A DNA stretch of 64,000 nucleotides from an uncultured Bacteroides sp. (GCA_937890825.1 CALADS010000078.1:62001-126000); one strand, 5' to 3'; counted from the stretch's first letter, positions 8,363 to 16,783 are shown. A program made the numbers and translations. Notes: generated from the letters alone by a model not told the origin.

Positions 8363-9811
8363 TTATTTTTGGTAGCCTATTCTGTTCAAGCGGCCTCTCC
8401 AGATGGCGTTGTTCTGTTGGCCGTTGTTGGAAGTTCCGCCGGAAATCAGCCAGATATATTGTTCGTTGTCGATAGTCATGCTGTAGTTCTCTCTTTTGGC
8501 AGCTTCTTTGGGCAGGAAGAATTTCTTGCTTGCTTCATACCAGGCCAGGTGATTTTTGGAACTGTAGATGAAATCCAATTTCTCACCGAAGATGTAGCAC
8601 GTGCCGTCGTAGTTCATAACCGCTGGTTGGTAGCCTATTTTTTCGGTAAGGCAATAGCTCTTATACTCAGTGCTGGGATCCAGGAGGGTCCAGCTTGCAC
8701 CGTCGTATGCCCAGGGGATGATTTTTTCGTCCTCTGCTGCTACCTTGCCCACCACCATTACTTGAGGCAGGAAGTTGGTAGTCTGGTATTCTGCTGTATA
8801 GAGATTTTCTGTGGGGAATTTTTCAGGCAATTCGTAGATGCTCTCAGCTTTCCATGCTGTCAGTTCTCCGTTCGAAGTGATAGAGTATGCCTTTCCTTCT
8901 TGTTCCAGCAGTCCCAGCAGCGTTCCATTGAATCCCCCCATCAGTTTTTTCAGGGTATATCCTTGGGGTAGAGTAGTATTGAAGTCTTCAGACGTTTCCC
9001 ACTCCAGGCCGTTGATTGATTTATATAGTTTGCCTTCAGTTACGGTATAAAGAGTTTCTGTGGTCTGTGCTTTTGGCGCATTCCACACATTCAATTTTAC
9101 CACTGCAGGCACCTCGGTCAGATGGATGCCTTGCAGCGCGCTCTTGCTCCAATTGCTGTACGCCTGTCCGTCAGTAGATTTCCCGGCTTGGGGTACGTAT
9201 ATGCCGTTTTGATAAAGTGATACGCCGTCTACCTCTTTAATATATAGAAGAATGCGGTCGTTCAGTGTTACGGCTGTCTGCTGATGGGCTATGGATGTCT
9301 CCGGTAATCCGGGAGTATCCAATTGTTGCCAACGAATAGAATCAGGGTCGTGCTCGTAGATACTGATATGAAGAGTATATTCCAGCGAGGTCGACATGTC
9401 GGCTGCCAGAATCTTGTATTTGATGCCGTTCAGAAAGTCTCCAGTGGGGCGGATATCGCCGCCGCGGTAGATGTTCGAAGCACTGGTCAGGTTTTGATGG
9501 TTGTTTAGGTTTACAATCGTGTCTTTTCCCAATAATCCGGCCGTAATATACCCACTTACTTGAAAGGTATCTATCCGGATGCTGTCAATCAGCGTGTCAG
9601 AGCCTACGGGAAGAGGTTCCAGATTATAAATCTGTCTATTGATTTGGTCGATTGCAAATTTATAATGTTTGCCGTAGATGGTATCCAGTCCGAATGCGCG
9701 GACAGTTGCATCAGAACTGGCTACAAAAGTGTCTTCAGAGTCCAGGCATGAACTGACAGCAACAGATACAAACAGAATACAAGCGATGATTGATAAAAAG
9801 TTTATTCTCAT
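8363..9811 (-). CDS. DUF6242 domain lipoprotein
   Basis: This 482-residue protein begins with a lipoprotein signal whose lipobox ends VSSC (Cys22), followed by an acidic stretch (LDSEDTF). The body is beta-rich, with repeated 'WETSEDF', 'SNGELTAWKAE' and 'YSSKNHLAW' type segments, suggesting propeller-like or Kelch-like blades. The C-terminus has SGGTSNNGQQNNAIWRGRL. This pattern fits the Bacteroidales DUF6242 lipoproteins that commonly precede uppS and bamA. No enzyme motif is visible. Its position as first gene of the uppS-bamA-ompH cluster suggests a role at the outer membrane, but that is inference. A promoter-like TATTTTTG box lies about 30 bases upstream. Confidence 0.72.
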   Translation of the reverse strand: MRINFLSIIACILFVSVAVSSCLDSEDTFVASSDATVRAFGLDTIYGKHYKFAIDQINRQIYNLEPLPVGSDTLIDSIRIDTFQVSGYITAGLLGKDTIVNLNNHQNLTSASNIYRGGDIRPTGDFLNGIKYKILAADMSTSLEYTLHISIYEHDPDSIRWQQLDTPGLPETSIAHQQTAVTLNDRILLYIKEVDGVSLYQNGIYVPQAGKSTDGQAYSNWSKSALQGIHLTEVPAVVKLNVWNAPKAQTTETLYTVTEGKLYKSINGLEWETSEDFNTTLPQGYTLKKLMGGFNGTLLGLLEQEGKAYSITSNGELTAWKAESIYELPEKFPTENLYTAEYQTTNFLPQVMVVGKVAAEDEKIIPWAYDGASWTLLDPSTEYKSYCLTEKIGYQPAVMNYDGTCYIFGEKLDFIYSSKNHLAWYEASKKFFLPKEAAKRENYSMTIDNEQYIWLISGGTSNNGQQNNAIWRGRLNRIGYQK

Positions 9812-9840
9812 TTTGTAAGTTAGTGTTTATTTACAAGTTG

Positions 9841-9848
9841 CAAAAATA
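9841..9848 (-). promoter_or_regulatory. Bacteroides -7 box before the DUF6242-uppS-bamA operon
   Basis: On the minus strand this reads TATTTTTG, an exact match to the Bacteroides -7 consensus TAnnTTTG. It lies about 30 bases before the DUF6242 start at 9811. A CAAA (TTTG on minus) at 9872-9875 is slightly too far away for the usual -33 element. Confidence 0.6.
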
Positions 9849-9970
9849 GGAACATTTTTTTCTATAATCGGCAAAAACGATAAGATTTATATAAAATTAT
9901 GGTTAAATGAATAGTTTTTCCGCATATATTCAGCAACTTTCCAAGCAACTTGCCGGTTTATATAGGGGTG

Positions 9971-10036
9971 AGTCCTAGTCAAGTCCTAGTCAACTCCTGA
10001 CCAGCTCCTGACCAACTCCTAACCAAGTCCGGCGTA
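9971..10036. repeat. 11-bp periodic repeat, locus 1
   Basis: Six consecutive 11-base units start at 9971, 9982, 9993, 10004, 10015 and 10026. The first two are identical (AGTCCTAGTCA); the rest follow the pattern (A/G)CTCCT(G/A)ACCA with more drift. The array is intergenic, between ribD and the DUF6242 gene. The same period and a similar core appear at 32787 and 53731 (see findings). Confidence 0.85.
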
Positions 10037-10082
10037 TAAGAACCGGACATAATCCTATGCAGAAGCGGCCCGGTTTCTGCAT

Positions 10083-11120
10083 TTAGTTGCGGGTGACAGG
10101 CAGGATGTTGCGACCGAAGTGACGCTCTATGTCGCCTGTAATCCCCCCGTGCAACACCGGTGCTTTTACCCCGGCATGTAGCAGCTGCGGGCACTTCTCT
10201 ATGAAAATCTCATCCCAGTAGTTGCCATCAATAAATGATTGCAGCAGTTGACTGCCTCCTTCTACCAAGAGCGATTGTAGCTTTTTGTTATACAAAATCT
10301 TACATAACTGTGGAAGCAGGTCTTGCTGAAAATCCATGCGGATGTATTCCACGCCAGGCTTGTTGGGATGCTCTTGCTCGGTCAGTACCAGCGTGGGTAC
10401 CGTTCCATCAAACAAATGCAGAGTATGGGGCAGTTGCAGGCAGCGGTCTATGACGATGCGTACGGGTGAAGGCCCGTACCAATTCCTTACATTCAGACTT
10501 GGATTGTCCAGCAGAGCCGTGCGCGTACCTACCAATATAGCACTGTGTTCGGCTCTTCTCTTATGCACTAACATGGCTGTCAGCGGATTGGATAATACCA
10601 CAGGCTGGCCGTCGGTGCGGCATACGTCCAGAAATCCGTCGGCCGACTCGGCCCACTTCAGCGTGATAAACGGGCGATGGTGTGCATGAAAAGTGACAAA
10701 CCGCCGAATCAGCTGTTGGCATTCCTCCTCCAGTACCCCTACAATCACCTCTCTGCCCGCATCGCGCAGCTTCTGTATGCCTCTGCCTGCCACTTTAGCA
10801 AAAGGGTCCTGGCAGCCGATGACTATCCGTGGAATCTGTTTCTCGATGATAAGGTCGGCGCAGGGAGGCGTCTTGCCATAATGAGCGCAAGGCTCCAGAC
10901 TGACGTAAATGGTGCTTTCTTTCAGCAGCTCCGGCTGCTTCACCGACCGGATGGCGTTGACTTCGGCATGTGCTTCACCGCAGCGTACGTGGTATCCTTC
11001 GCCGATAATTTTACCCTGGTGCACGATAACTGCCCCTACCATGGGGTTTGGGGCAGCATTGCATAACCCATTCATGGCCAGCTTTATGCACCTTCTCATG
11101 TATTTTTCTTCTTCCATCAT
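10083..11120 (-). CDS. ribD: Bifunctional diaminohydroxyphosphoribosylaminopyrimidine deaminase / 5-amino-6-(5-phosphoribosylamino)uracil reductase
   Basis: This 345-residue enzyme carries out two consecutive steps of riboflavin synthesis. The N-terminal deaminase domain (about residues 1-145) has the zinc-site motifs HAEVNAI and PCAHYGKTPPCADLI. The C-terminal reductase domain has LKWAESADGFLD and the nucleotide-binding ESLLVEGGSQLLQ region. I start it at the double Met at 11115-11120 (MMEEEKYMRRC), because the longer frame would run through the divergent prmC promoter and prmC's start. The N-terminal dipeptide overlaps the -33 region of prmC, so the divergent pair is tightly packed. ribBA, for the same pathway, is 8.5 kb away. 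Confidence 0.93.
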   Translation of the reverse strand: MMEEEKYMRRCIKLAMNGLCNAAPNPMVGAVIVHQGKIIGEGYHVRCGEAHAEVNAIRSVKQPELLKESTIYVSLEPCAHYGKTPPCADLIIEKQIPRIVIGCQDPFAKVAGRGIQKLRDAGREVIVGVLEEECQQLIRRFVTFHAHHRPFITLKWAESADGFLDVCRTDGQPVVLSNPLTAMLVHKRRAEHSAILVGTRTALLDNPSLNVRNWYGPSPVRIVIDRCLQLPHTLHLFDGTVPTLVLTEQEHPNKPGVEYIRMDFQQDLLPQLCKILYNKKLQSLLVEGGSQLLQSFIDGNYWDEIFIEKCPQLLHAGVKAPVLHGGITGDIERHFGRNILPVTRN

Positions 11121-11143
11121 TGGCTCGTTTTTCGGATTATTCT

Positions 11144-11151
11144 TAATTTTG
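11144..11151 (+). promoter_or_regulatory. -7 box of the prmC promoter
   Basis: TAATTTTG matches TAnnTTTG exactly and lies 27 bases before the prmC ATG. A weak -33-like TTGG is at 11120-11123 with a 20-base spacer; it falls over the first codon of the divergent ribD gene. Confidence 0.65.
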
Positions 11152-11178
11152 CAGGCTGAAAACCAACCTTGTATATTC

Positions 11179-12015
11179 ATGAGTCCCACAGCTTTTTCTA
11201 TCTGTACCCGCCTGCAGCAATGCTACTCCCGTAGTGAGGCATTGGCTATGACCCGTATCATCTGTTGCGAAATCTTGCAGCAGAGCACTGTGGACTATTA
11301 CGTGGGCAAAGATATAATTTTATCTGCAAAAGAAGAAGAGGAGTTGGAAAGCATTCTTCTGCGTTTGCTTCAATTTGAGCCGATACAGTATGTGCAGGGT
11401 AAGGCTCGCTTTTGGGGGCGTACTTTCAAGGTAGCTCCCGGTGTGCTTATACCGCGGCCCGAAACCGAGGAGTTGGTAGAGGTTATGTTGCGGGATATTC
11501 CGTTCGATGCGCACATCTTGGATATAGGTACAGGTAGCGGGTGTATAGCTGTAACCTTATCGAAAGAACGGCCCCAGGCTGAAGTCGTGGCTTGGGATGT
11601 GTCGGATAAAGCTATTCTTTTGGCCCAGGAAAACAATGCTTTGCTGGGGGCAAAGGTTAGCTTTGAGCAGTGCGATGTGTTGCAGGTGGCTCCCACAGAT
11701 GAAGCATGCTTCGATGTGATTGTCAGTAATCCGCCTTATGTGCTGGATAAAGAACGAGCTGATATGGAACCCAATGTGCTGGATTGGGAACCTGAATTGG
11801 CCTTGTTTGTGCCCGACGACGACCCGTTGCTGTTTTACCGCCGCATTGCACAGTTGGGGCTGACGCTGTTGAAGTCTACAGGAAAATTGTATTTTGAGAT
11901 AAACCGAGCGTATGGCCCTCAGACAGCGGAAATGCTGCTTCGCCTGGGGTATGCGTCGGCCAGGGTGTTGAAAGATATTTCCGGCAACGACCGGATTGTA
12001 ATAGCTGAAAGATGA
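11179..12015 (+). CDS. prmC: Peptide chain release factor N5-glutamine methyltransferase
   Basis: This 278-residue SAM-dependent methyltransferase modifies the Gln of the GGQ motif in release factors RF1 and RF2. It shows the N-terminal helical region, the SAM-binding loop ILDIGTGSGCIAVTLS, and the family-defining NPPY motif within DVIVSNPPYVLDKE. I set the start at the ATG at 11179 (MSPTAFSICTRL). The frame is open for another 90 codons upstream, but that part overlaps ribD on the other strand and lies before the promoter box. The stop overlaps the recX start (ATGA), so the two genes are translationally coupled. Confidence 0.93.
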   Translation: MSPTAFSICTRLQQCYSRSEALAMTRIICCEILQQSTVDYYVGKDIILSAKEEEELESILLRLLQFEPIQYVQGKARFWGRTFKVAPGVLIPRPETEELVEVMLRDIPFDAHILDIGTGSGCIAVTLSKERPQAEVVAWDVSDKAILLAQENNALLGAKVSFEQCDVLQVAPTDEACFDVIVSNPPYVLDKERADMEPNVLDWEPELALFVPDDDPLLFYRRIAQLGLTLLKSTGKLYFEINRAYGPQTAEMLLRLGYASARVLKDISGNDRIVIAER

Positions 12016-12482
12016 CAGAAATAACAGAAAAAGATGCGTTGAGCAGAATGGCTGCCTATTGTGCTTCGGCTGAGCATTGCAGGGCCGAAGTGGTAGAAAA
12101 ACTACAGCGTTGGGGTATAGCCTACGACGCCATAGACCGGATTATAGACCGTTTGGAGCAGGAACAGTATATCGATGAAGAGCGTTATTGCCGGGCATTC
12201 ATCCGCGATAAATACCGCTTTGCTAAATGGGGAAAGGTGAAAATCGGCCAGTCTTTGCAACTGAAGAAGATTCCCTCTAAAGTATACCGTCCTTTCTTGG
12301 ATGAAATCGATGAAGAAGAATACTTCTCCATCCTTCAGAAACTTTTGATGGCCAAGCGAAAAAGTATTAGCGCTGAAACCGACTATGAACTGAACTGCAA
12401 ATTGATGCGTTTTGCGCTGAGTCGTGGTTTTGAAATGAAAGATATACGTCGCTGTATTGATGTTTCTGATGAAAATGAGTGA
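12012..12482 (+). CDS. recX: Regulatory protein RecX
   Basis: This 156-residue protein is built of the three-helix repeats typical of RecX, which binds RecA filaments and limits their activity. Typical features are AAYCASAEHCRAEVVEKLQRWG, read as two adjacent helices, and the motif 'YIDEERYCRAFIRDKYRFAKWG'. RecX is usually next to recA, but here it is coupled to prmC, with its ATG overlapping the prmC stop. Length and repeat pattern are normal. It is followed by pyrE, which has its own promoter-like box. Confidence 0.88.
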   Translation: MTEITEKDALSRMAAYCASAEHCRAEVVEKLQRWGIAYDAIDRIIDRLEQEQYIDEERYCRAFIRDKYRFAKWGKVKIGQSLQLKKIPSKVYRPFLDEIDEEEYFSILQKLLMAKRKSISAETDYELNCKLMRFALSRGFEMKDIRRCIDVSDENE

Positions 12483-12532
12483 GGAGAATGAAAAATATCT
12501 CGTTTCTTCTTCCTTTTTTCATTCAGTTTCTG

Positions 12533-12540
12533 TATTTTTG
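12533..12540 (+). promoter_or_regulatory. -7 box of the pyrE promoter
   Basis: TATTTTTG fits the Bacteroides -7 consensus TAnnTTTG and lies 38 bases before the pyrE ATG. The matching -33 position is T-rich without an exact TTTG. Confidence 0.6.
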
Positions 12541-12578
12541 CATCATATTTGAAATTATAAGAAAATAGTTTATTAGCT

Positions 12579-13217
12579 ATGAAAACTTTGGAAAGATTAT
12601 TTGCTGAAAAGTTACTGAAGATTAAAGCAATTAAGTTGCAGCCGGCCAACCCCTTCACCTGGGCATCTGGATGGAAGTCTCCGTTTTACTGTGATAACCG
12701 TAAAACTCTTTCATATCCATCGCTCCGTAGCTTTGTGAAAACGGAGATTACGCGTCTGATATTGGAACGTTTTGGACAGGTAGACGCCATTGCGGGTGTG
12801 GCTACAGGTGCTATCCCTCAGGGAGCTTTGGTGGCTGATGCTCTTAATCTGCCGTTCGTATATGTGCGTTCTACTCCGAAAGACCATGGATTGGAAAATC
12901 TGATTGAAGGAGAACTTCGTCCGGGTATGAAAGTGGTAGTTATTGAAGATTTGATTTCTACCGGAGGCAGCAGTTTGAAAGCTGTAGAAGCTATCCGTCG
13001 CGACGGTTGTGAGGTAATCGGTATGGTGGCAGCCTATACATATGGCTTCCCGGTAGCCGAAAAAGCATTCAAGGATGCCAAGGTTACGTTGGTTACTCTG
13101 ACTAATTATGAAGCTGTACTCGATGTGGCTTTGCGCACCGGATACATTGAAGAAGCCGATGTGGATACGCTGAATGAGTGGCGTAAAGACCCTGCCCATT
13201 GGGATGCTGGAAAATAA
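12579..13217 (+). CDS. pyrE: Orotate phosphoribosyltransferase
   Basis: This 212-residue enzyme joins orotate to PRPP to give orotidine 5'-phosphate in pyrimidine synthesis. The PRPP-binding motif VVVIEDLISTGGSSLKAV is at roughly residues 113-130. The flexible catalytic loop segment 'YVRSTPKDHG' with its Lys is also present, and length is normal. A terminator-like hairpin follows at 13247-13291, and the downstream SRPBCC-argH genes start only 22 bases after it. Confidence 0.94.
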   Translation: MKTLERLFAEKLLKIKAIKLQPANPFTWASGWKSPFYCDNRKTLSYPSLRSFVKTEITRLILERFGQVDAIAGVATGAIPQGALVADALNLPFVYVRSTPKDHGLENLIEGELRPGMKVVVIEDLISTGGSSLKAVEAIRRDGCEVIGMVAAYTYGFPVAEKAFKDAKVTLVTLTNYEAVLDVALRTGYIEEADVDTLNEWRKDPAHWDAGK

Positions 13218-13246
13218 TTTGTTTTTTTGAAATGATTTATTTTTGA

Positions 13247-13291
13247 ACAAAAGAACCGTTCGGCCAGTCATTGTCCGGGCAGTTCTTTTGT
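13247..13291 (+). terminator. Hairpin after pyrE (terminator or attenuator)
   Basis: The 10-bp outer arms ACAAAAGAAC (13247-13256) and GTTCTTTTGT (13282-13291) pair perfectly, with a partly paired inner part, and a short TCTTTTC follows. The next gene starts at 13313, which leaves too little room for a separate -33/-7 promoter. This hairpin may therefore allow partial read-through. Confidence 0.65.
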
Positions 13292-13312
13292 CTTTTCATA
13301 TAACTAGGAATA

Positions 13313-13729
13313 ATGACAAAATTTGAAAGTGATGTAAAGTTCATACCGGCTTCGCAAGAGGCTGTTTATGAAAAACTTTCCGATTTAAATAATCTGGAAA
13401 AAGTGAAAGACCGCCTGCCGGCAGATAAAGTGAAGAACCTGACATTCGATTCGGATAGTATGTCGGTAGAGGTGTCTCCGGTAGGGAAAATCTCGCTGCA
13501 GATTGTAGAAAAGGAACCTTGTAAGTGTATCAAGTTTGGCACCACCGATTCGCCCCTTCCGTTTAATCTCTGGATTCAGCTGTTGCCGGTTACGGAAACA
13601 GAATGCAAGATGAAACTGACGATAGGTGTGGAACTGAATCCTTTTATGAAAGCGATGGTGCAGAAACCTTTGCAGGAAGGGTTGCAGAAAATGGCCGATA
13701 TGCTGGCTTTGATACCCTATGGAATGTAG
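13313..13729 (+). CDS. SRPBCC (START-like) family protein
   Basis: This 138-residue protein has the pattern of small SRPBCC/polyketide-cyclase-like ligand-binding proteins: an N-terminal strand 'FESDVKFIPASQEAVYEKLSD', alternating strands, and a long C-terminal helix (KAMVQKPLQEGLQKMADMLA). It has no signal peptide, so it is cytosolic. The family binds hydrophobic ligands in a cavity, but the ligand here is unknown. It ends 7 bases before argH, so the two are co-transcribed. Whether it has anything to do with arginine synthesis cannot be told from the sequence. Confidence 0.75.
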   Translation: MTKFESDVKFIPASQEAVYEKLSDLNNLEKVKDRLPADKVKNLTFDSDSMSVEVSPVGKISLQIVEKEPCKCIKFGTTDSPLPFNLWIQLLPVTETECKMKLTIGVELNPFMKAMVQKPLQEGLQKMADMLALIPYGM

Positions 13730-13736
13730 AATTTAA

Positions 13737-15089
13737 ATGCTGAAGACCGTGGCTCAGAAACTTTGGGAAAAATCCGTTCAAGTAAATAAGGATATAGAGC
13801 GTTTTACGGTAGGTAAAGACCGTGAAATGGACCTCTATTTGGCTAAGCACGATGTAATGGGCTCTATGGCTCACATCATCATGCTGGAGAGTATTGGCTT
13901 GCTGACGAAAGCCGAGTTGACGCAGTTGCTGGAAGCCTTGAAGCAGATTTATGAATCGGCCGAGAAAGGGGAGTTTATTATTGAAGAGGGAGTGGAAGAT
14001 GTTCATTCTCAAGTGGAATTGATGCTGACACGTAAGTTGGGCGATGTGGGAAAGAAAATCCATAGCGGACGTTCACGGAACGACCAGGTATTGCTCGACC
14101 TGAAACTTTTCACTCGTACGCAAATCAAGGAGGTAGCAGAAGCTGTGGAACAGTTATTCCAGGTGCTGATTGTGCAAAGTGAGCGTTATAAAGATGTGTT
14201 GATGCCCGGCTATACGCATCTGCAGATAGCCATGCCTTCTTCGTTTGGTTTGTGGTTTGGTGCCTATGCCGAAAGTCTGGTAGACGATATGATGTTCTTG
14301 CAGGCTGCCTTTAGAATGTGTAATCGCAATCCGCTTGGGTCGGCGGCCGGCTACGGCTCTTCGTTTCCGCTGAATCGTACCCTGACCACCCGCTTGCTGG
14401 GCTTTGACTCATTGAACTTTAATGTGGTGTATGCTCAGATGGGACGCGGCAAATTAGAGAGGAATGTGGCTTTTGCATTGGCCAGTATTGCAGGCACTAT
14501 CTCTAAGTTGGCTTTTGATGCTTGTATGTTTAATAGCCAGAACTTTGGTTTTGTGAAATTACCCGATGAATGTACGACTGGCTCTAGTATCATGCCACAC
14601 AAGAAGAATCCGGATGTCTTTGAATTGACACGTGCCAAATGTAATAAGTTGCAGTCGCTTCCACAGCAGATTATGATGATAGCCAACAACCTGCCTTCGG
14701 GATATTTCCGCGATTTACAGATTATCAAAGAAGTGTTTCTTCCAGCCTTTCAAGAATTGAAGGACTGCTTACAGATGACTACTTATATTATGAATGAAAT
14801 CAGAGTAAACGAACATATTCTGGATGATGATAAGTATCTGCTGATATTCAGTGTGGAAGAAGTCAACCGTCTGGCACGTGAAGGAATGCCTTTCCGGGAT
14901 GCCTATAAGAAGGTGGGGCTGGATATAGAAGCCGGACATTTCTCTCACAATAAACAGGTCCATCATACGCACGAAGGCAGTATCGGTAATCTTTGCAATG
15001 CCGAAATCTCTGCTTTGATGCAGCAGGTGGTAGATGGTTTTAATTTTTCTGCCATGGAGCAGGCCGAGAAGACTTTATTGGGACGCTAA
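13737..15089 (+). CDS. argH: Argininosuccinate lyase
   Basis: This 450-residue enzyme splits argininosuccinate into arginine and fumarate, the last step of arginine synthesis. It belongs to the fumarase/aspartase superfamily. The signature TGSSIMPHKKNPD at about residues 281-293 contains the catalytic Ser loop. An upstream 'HSGRSRNDQ' motif near residue 109 and the 'YTHLQIAMP' segment with its His are also visible. It follows an SRPBCC gene by 7 bases and precedes an aldo/keto reductase by 34 bases. Confidence 0.95.
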   Translation: MLKTVAQKLWEKSVQVNKDIERFTVGKDREMDLYLAKHDVMGSMAHIIMLESIGLLTKAELTQLLEALKQIYESAEKGEFIIEEGVEDVHSQVELMLTRKLGDVGKKIHSGRSRNDQVLLDLKLFTRTQIKEVAEAVEQLFQVLIVQSERYKDVLMPGYTHLQIAMPSSFGLWFGAYAESLVDDMMFLQAAFRMCNRNPLGSAAGYGSSFPLNRTLTTRLLGFDSLNFNVVYAQMGRGKLERNVAFALASIAGTISKLAFDACMFNSQNFGFVKLPDECTTGSSIMPHKKNPDVFELTRAKCNKLQSLPQQIMMIANNLPSGYFRDLQIIKEVFLPAFQELKDCLQMTTYIMNEIRVNEHILDDDKYLLIFSVEEVNRLAREGMPFRDAYKKVGLDIEAGHFSHNKQVHHTHEGSIGNLCNAEISALMQQVVDGFNFSAMEQAEKTLLGR

Positions 15090-15123
15090 TCGGATGAAAT
15101 AAACTTTTTACATTTTTATTGGT

Positions 15124-16116
15124 ATGGATTATCAGCCTTCAGAGCATCGCTATGAGCAGATGGTGTATCGTCGTTGCGGTAAGAGCGGATTGCTTTTGCC
15201 TGCTATCTCATTAGGTTTGTGGCATAACTTCGGTAGCGTAGATGATTTCAGTGTGGCCACTGATATGATAAAGTTTGCTTTTGATCATGGTGTGACTCAT
15301 TTTGATTTAGCCAATAATTATGGTCCGGTACCGGGTAGCGCTGAAGAGAATTTCGGGAAAATCTTGAAGCAGCATTTCCAATGCTATCGGGATGAAATGA
15401 TTATTTCTTCCAAGGCCGGGCATGAAATGTGGTCCGGGCCTTATGGAGGAAACAGTTCCCGGAAAAACCTGATGGCTAGCATTGATCAGAGCTTGCGTCG
15501 TACGGGGCTCGAATATTTTGATATCTTCTACAGTCATCGCTACGATGGGGTGACACCAGTAGAAGAAACAGTGCAGGCATTGATTGATATGGTGAAGCAA
15601 GGAAAGACTTTGTATGTAGGGCTGTCTAAATATCCTCCTGCACAAGCGCAAAAGGCGTACGAATGGTTGCAGGCAGCCGGAGTGCCGTGTCTTGTCAGTC
15701 AGTATAGATATAGTATGTTTGAACGTGCTATCGAAGAAGAATCGCTAGCGTTGGCTCATGAATACGGGGCGGGTTTTATCGCTTTTTCTCCATTGGCGCA
15801 AGGATTGCTGACGAATAAATACCTGCATGGTATTCCGGAACATTCGCGTGCGGCACGTAGTACGGGCTTTTTAAGGCTGGATCAGGTAACGGAAGAACGA
15901 GTGGAGAAGGCGCGTAGTCTGGATAATATAGCTGCTTGCCGGTGTCAAACATTGGCTCAGATGGCTTTGGCATGGGCGCTTAGAGATGAACGGATGACTT
16001 CTGTTATCGTAGGTGCCAGTTCAGTGAAACAACTCTCGGACAACCTGCAAGCATTGGCAAATTTGTCATTCTCGGAGGCTGAATTGGCTCAAATCAATAG
16101 AATTTTGCAAGAATAA
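15124..16116 (+). CDS. Aldo/keto reductase (YghZ-like)
   Basis: This 330-residue NADPH-dependent oxidoreductase of the AKR superfamily is closest in style to E. coli YghZ (L-glyceraldehyde 3-phosphate reductase group). It has the catalytic tetrad positions: Asp in FDLANNYGP with its Tyr, Lys in ISSKAGHEMW, and His in YSHRYD. A C-terminal NADP-binding stretch (VIVGASSVKQLSDNL) is present. The N-terminus YRRCGKSGLLLPAISLGLW is typical of this subgroup. The natural substrate is not evident. It may ride on the argH transcript. Confidence 0.86.
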   Translation: MDYQPSEHRYEQMVYRRCGKSGLLLPAISLGLWHNFGSVDDFSVATDMIKFAFDHGVTHFDLANNYGPVPGSAEENFGKILKQHFQCYRDEMIISSKAGHEMWSGPYGGNSSRKNLMASIDQSLRRTGLEYFDIFYSHRYDGVTPVEETVQALIDMVKQGKTLYVGLSKYPPAQAQKAYEWLQAAGVPCLVSQYRYSMFERAIEEESLALAHEYGAGFIAFSPLAQGLLTNKYLHGIPEHSRAARSTGFLRLDQVTEERVEKARSLDNIAACRCQTLAQMALAWALRDERMTSVIVGASSVKQLSDNLQALANLSFSEAELAQINRILQE

Positions 16117-16136
16117 TAAAAAAAACGGGCGTAAAG

Positions 16137-16168
16137 TTTGGTTGGTATTGGGAAAACACCTATCTTTG
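16137..16168 (+). promoter_or_regulatory. Promoter of the tRNA-Gly/tRNA-Leu operon
   Basis: TTTG at 16137-16140, a 20-base spacer and TATCTTTG at 16161-16168 together match the full Bacteroides -33/-7 promoter consensus. The tRNA-Gly gene starts 19 bases after the -7 box. Confidence 0.85.
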
Positions 16169-16186
16169 CACCCGTTAAAAGAAAAC

Positions 16187-16259
16187 GCGGAAATAGCTCA
16201 GTTGGTAGAGCATAACCTTGCCAAGGTTAGGGTCGCGAGTTCGAGTCTCGTTTTCCGCT
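16187..16259 (+). tRNA. tRNA-Gly (anticodon GCC)
   Basis: This is a 73-base cloverleaf. The acceptor GCGGAAA pairs with TTTCCGC at 16252-16258, the D-arm and T-arm (GTTCGAGT) are normal, and the anticodon loop TTGCCAA gives GCC. CCA is not encoded. Confidence 0.96.
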
Positions 16260-16274
16260 CTTCTTTGAATGGAT

Positions 16275-16359
16275 GCTCGAATGGTGGAATCGGTAGACAC
16301 GAGGGACTTAAAATCCCTTGGCCATTGCGGCTGTGCGGGTTCAAGTCCCGCTTCGAGTA
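16275..16359 (+). tRNA. tRNA-Leu (anticodon TAA)
   Basis: This is an 85-base class II cloverleaf with a long variable arm. The acceptor GCTCGAA pairs with TTCGAGT (first pair G-U), and the anticodon loop CTTAAAA gives TAA. It is 15 bases after tRNA-Gly, so both come from one promoter, and a terminator follows. Confidence 0.96.
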
Positions 16360-16368
16360 CAAGAAGTT

Positions 16369-16404
16369 ACGCTAACTGCTGAATATCGGCAATTAGCGTT
16401 TTTT
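16369..16404 (+). terminator. Terminator of the tRNA-Gly/tRNA-Leu operon
   Basis: Arms ACGCTAACTGC (16369-16379) and GCAATTAGCGT (16389-16399) pair with one internal mismatch around a 9-base loop. A run of six T follows directly. Confidence 0.88.
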
Positions 16405-16685
16405 ATGTCCTTTCTTTTGTGTAGTTGTGAAGGGTGGATAAGTTTCTTTATCTGTTCATATCTTTTCAATTTCGGTTAATAACTTCTCTATTCTTGTTTG
16501 TTGCCTGTTGATAACTTTGCGATTCTGCGGTTAATAACTCTGTTAATAACTTGGTTAATGATTTGGCTATTATTTGGTATCTGTTTGTTTATCATTGTTT
16601 TATGCGGTTGATAAGTAGGCTTAAACAGATTATTTTGATTTTGGTTTTTCTATTTATTCTGGCTGGTGAATAGGTTGTTATGGTT
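16405..16685 (+). other. AT-rich intergenic region with DnaA-box-like 9-mers (possible replication origin)
   Basis: Six 9-mers related to the DnaA box (TTATNCACA, here read on the opposite strand) lie in one orientation: GGTGGATAA at 16433, GGTTAATAA at 16474 and 16529, TGTTGATAA at 16506, TGTTAATAA at 16541, and GGTTGATAA at 16606. Three match the consensus at 8 of 9 positions and three at 7 of 9. The + strand here is T/G-rich and C-poor. No gene is visible. An origin role is a hypothesis only; dnaA is not in the window. Confidence 0.4.
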
Positions 16686-16697
16686 GGATGATGGGTG

Positions 16698-16783
16698 TCC
16701 ATGGATTTACTAGTCTCAATCCATGGGTTTATTTTTTTTAATCCATGGATTTGGCTTGCTTAGTCCATGGATTGGGAAGTTTG
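16698..16783. repeat. Four 22-bp tandem units with a TCCATGGATT core
   Basis: TCCATGG occurs at 16698, 16720, 16742 and 16764, spaced exactly 22 bases apart. The core ATCCATGGAT is a palindrome; the second copy reads CCATGGGT. The spacer halves are not conserved. Exact two-turn spacing of a palindrome suggests an array of binding sites on one face of the DNA. It is next to the DnaA-box-like region. Confidence 0.8.

Noticed and set aside
10909..11178. 90-codon extension of prmC upstream of 11179
   Set aside because: It overlaps ribD on the opposite strand and precedes the prmC promoter box; the shorter protein has normal PrmC length.
16142..16375. 77-codon open frame across the tRNA-Gly and tRNA-Leu genes
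   Set aside because: It is made of tRNA sequence and begins inside the tRNA promoter.
16698..16783. Possible CRISPR-like array at the 22-bp TCCATGG units
   Set aside because: Only about 10 bases per unit are conserved, the spacing is too short for repeat plus spacer, and no cas genes are present.
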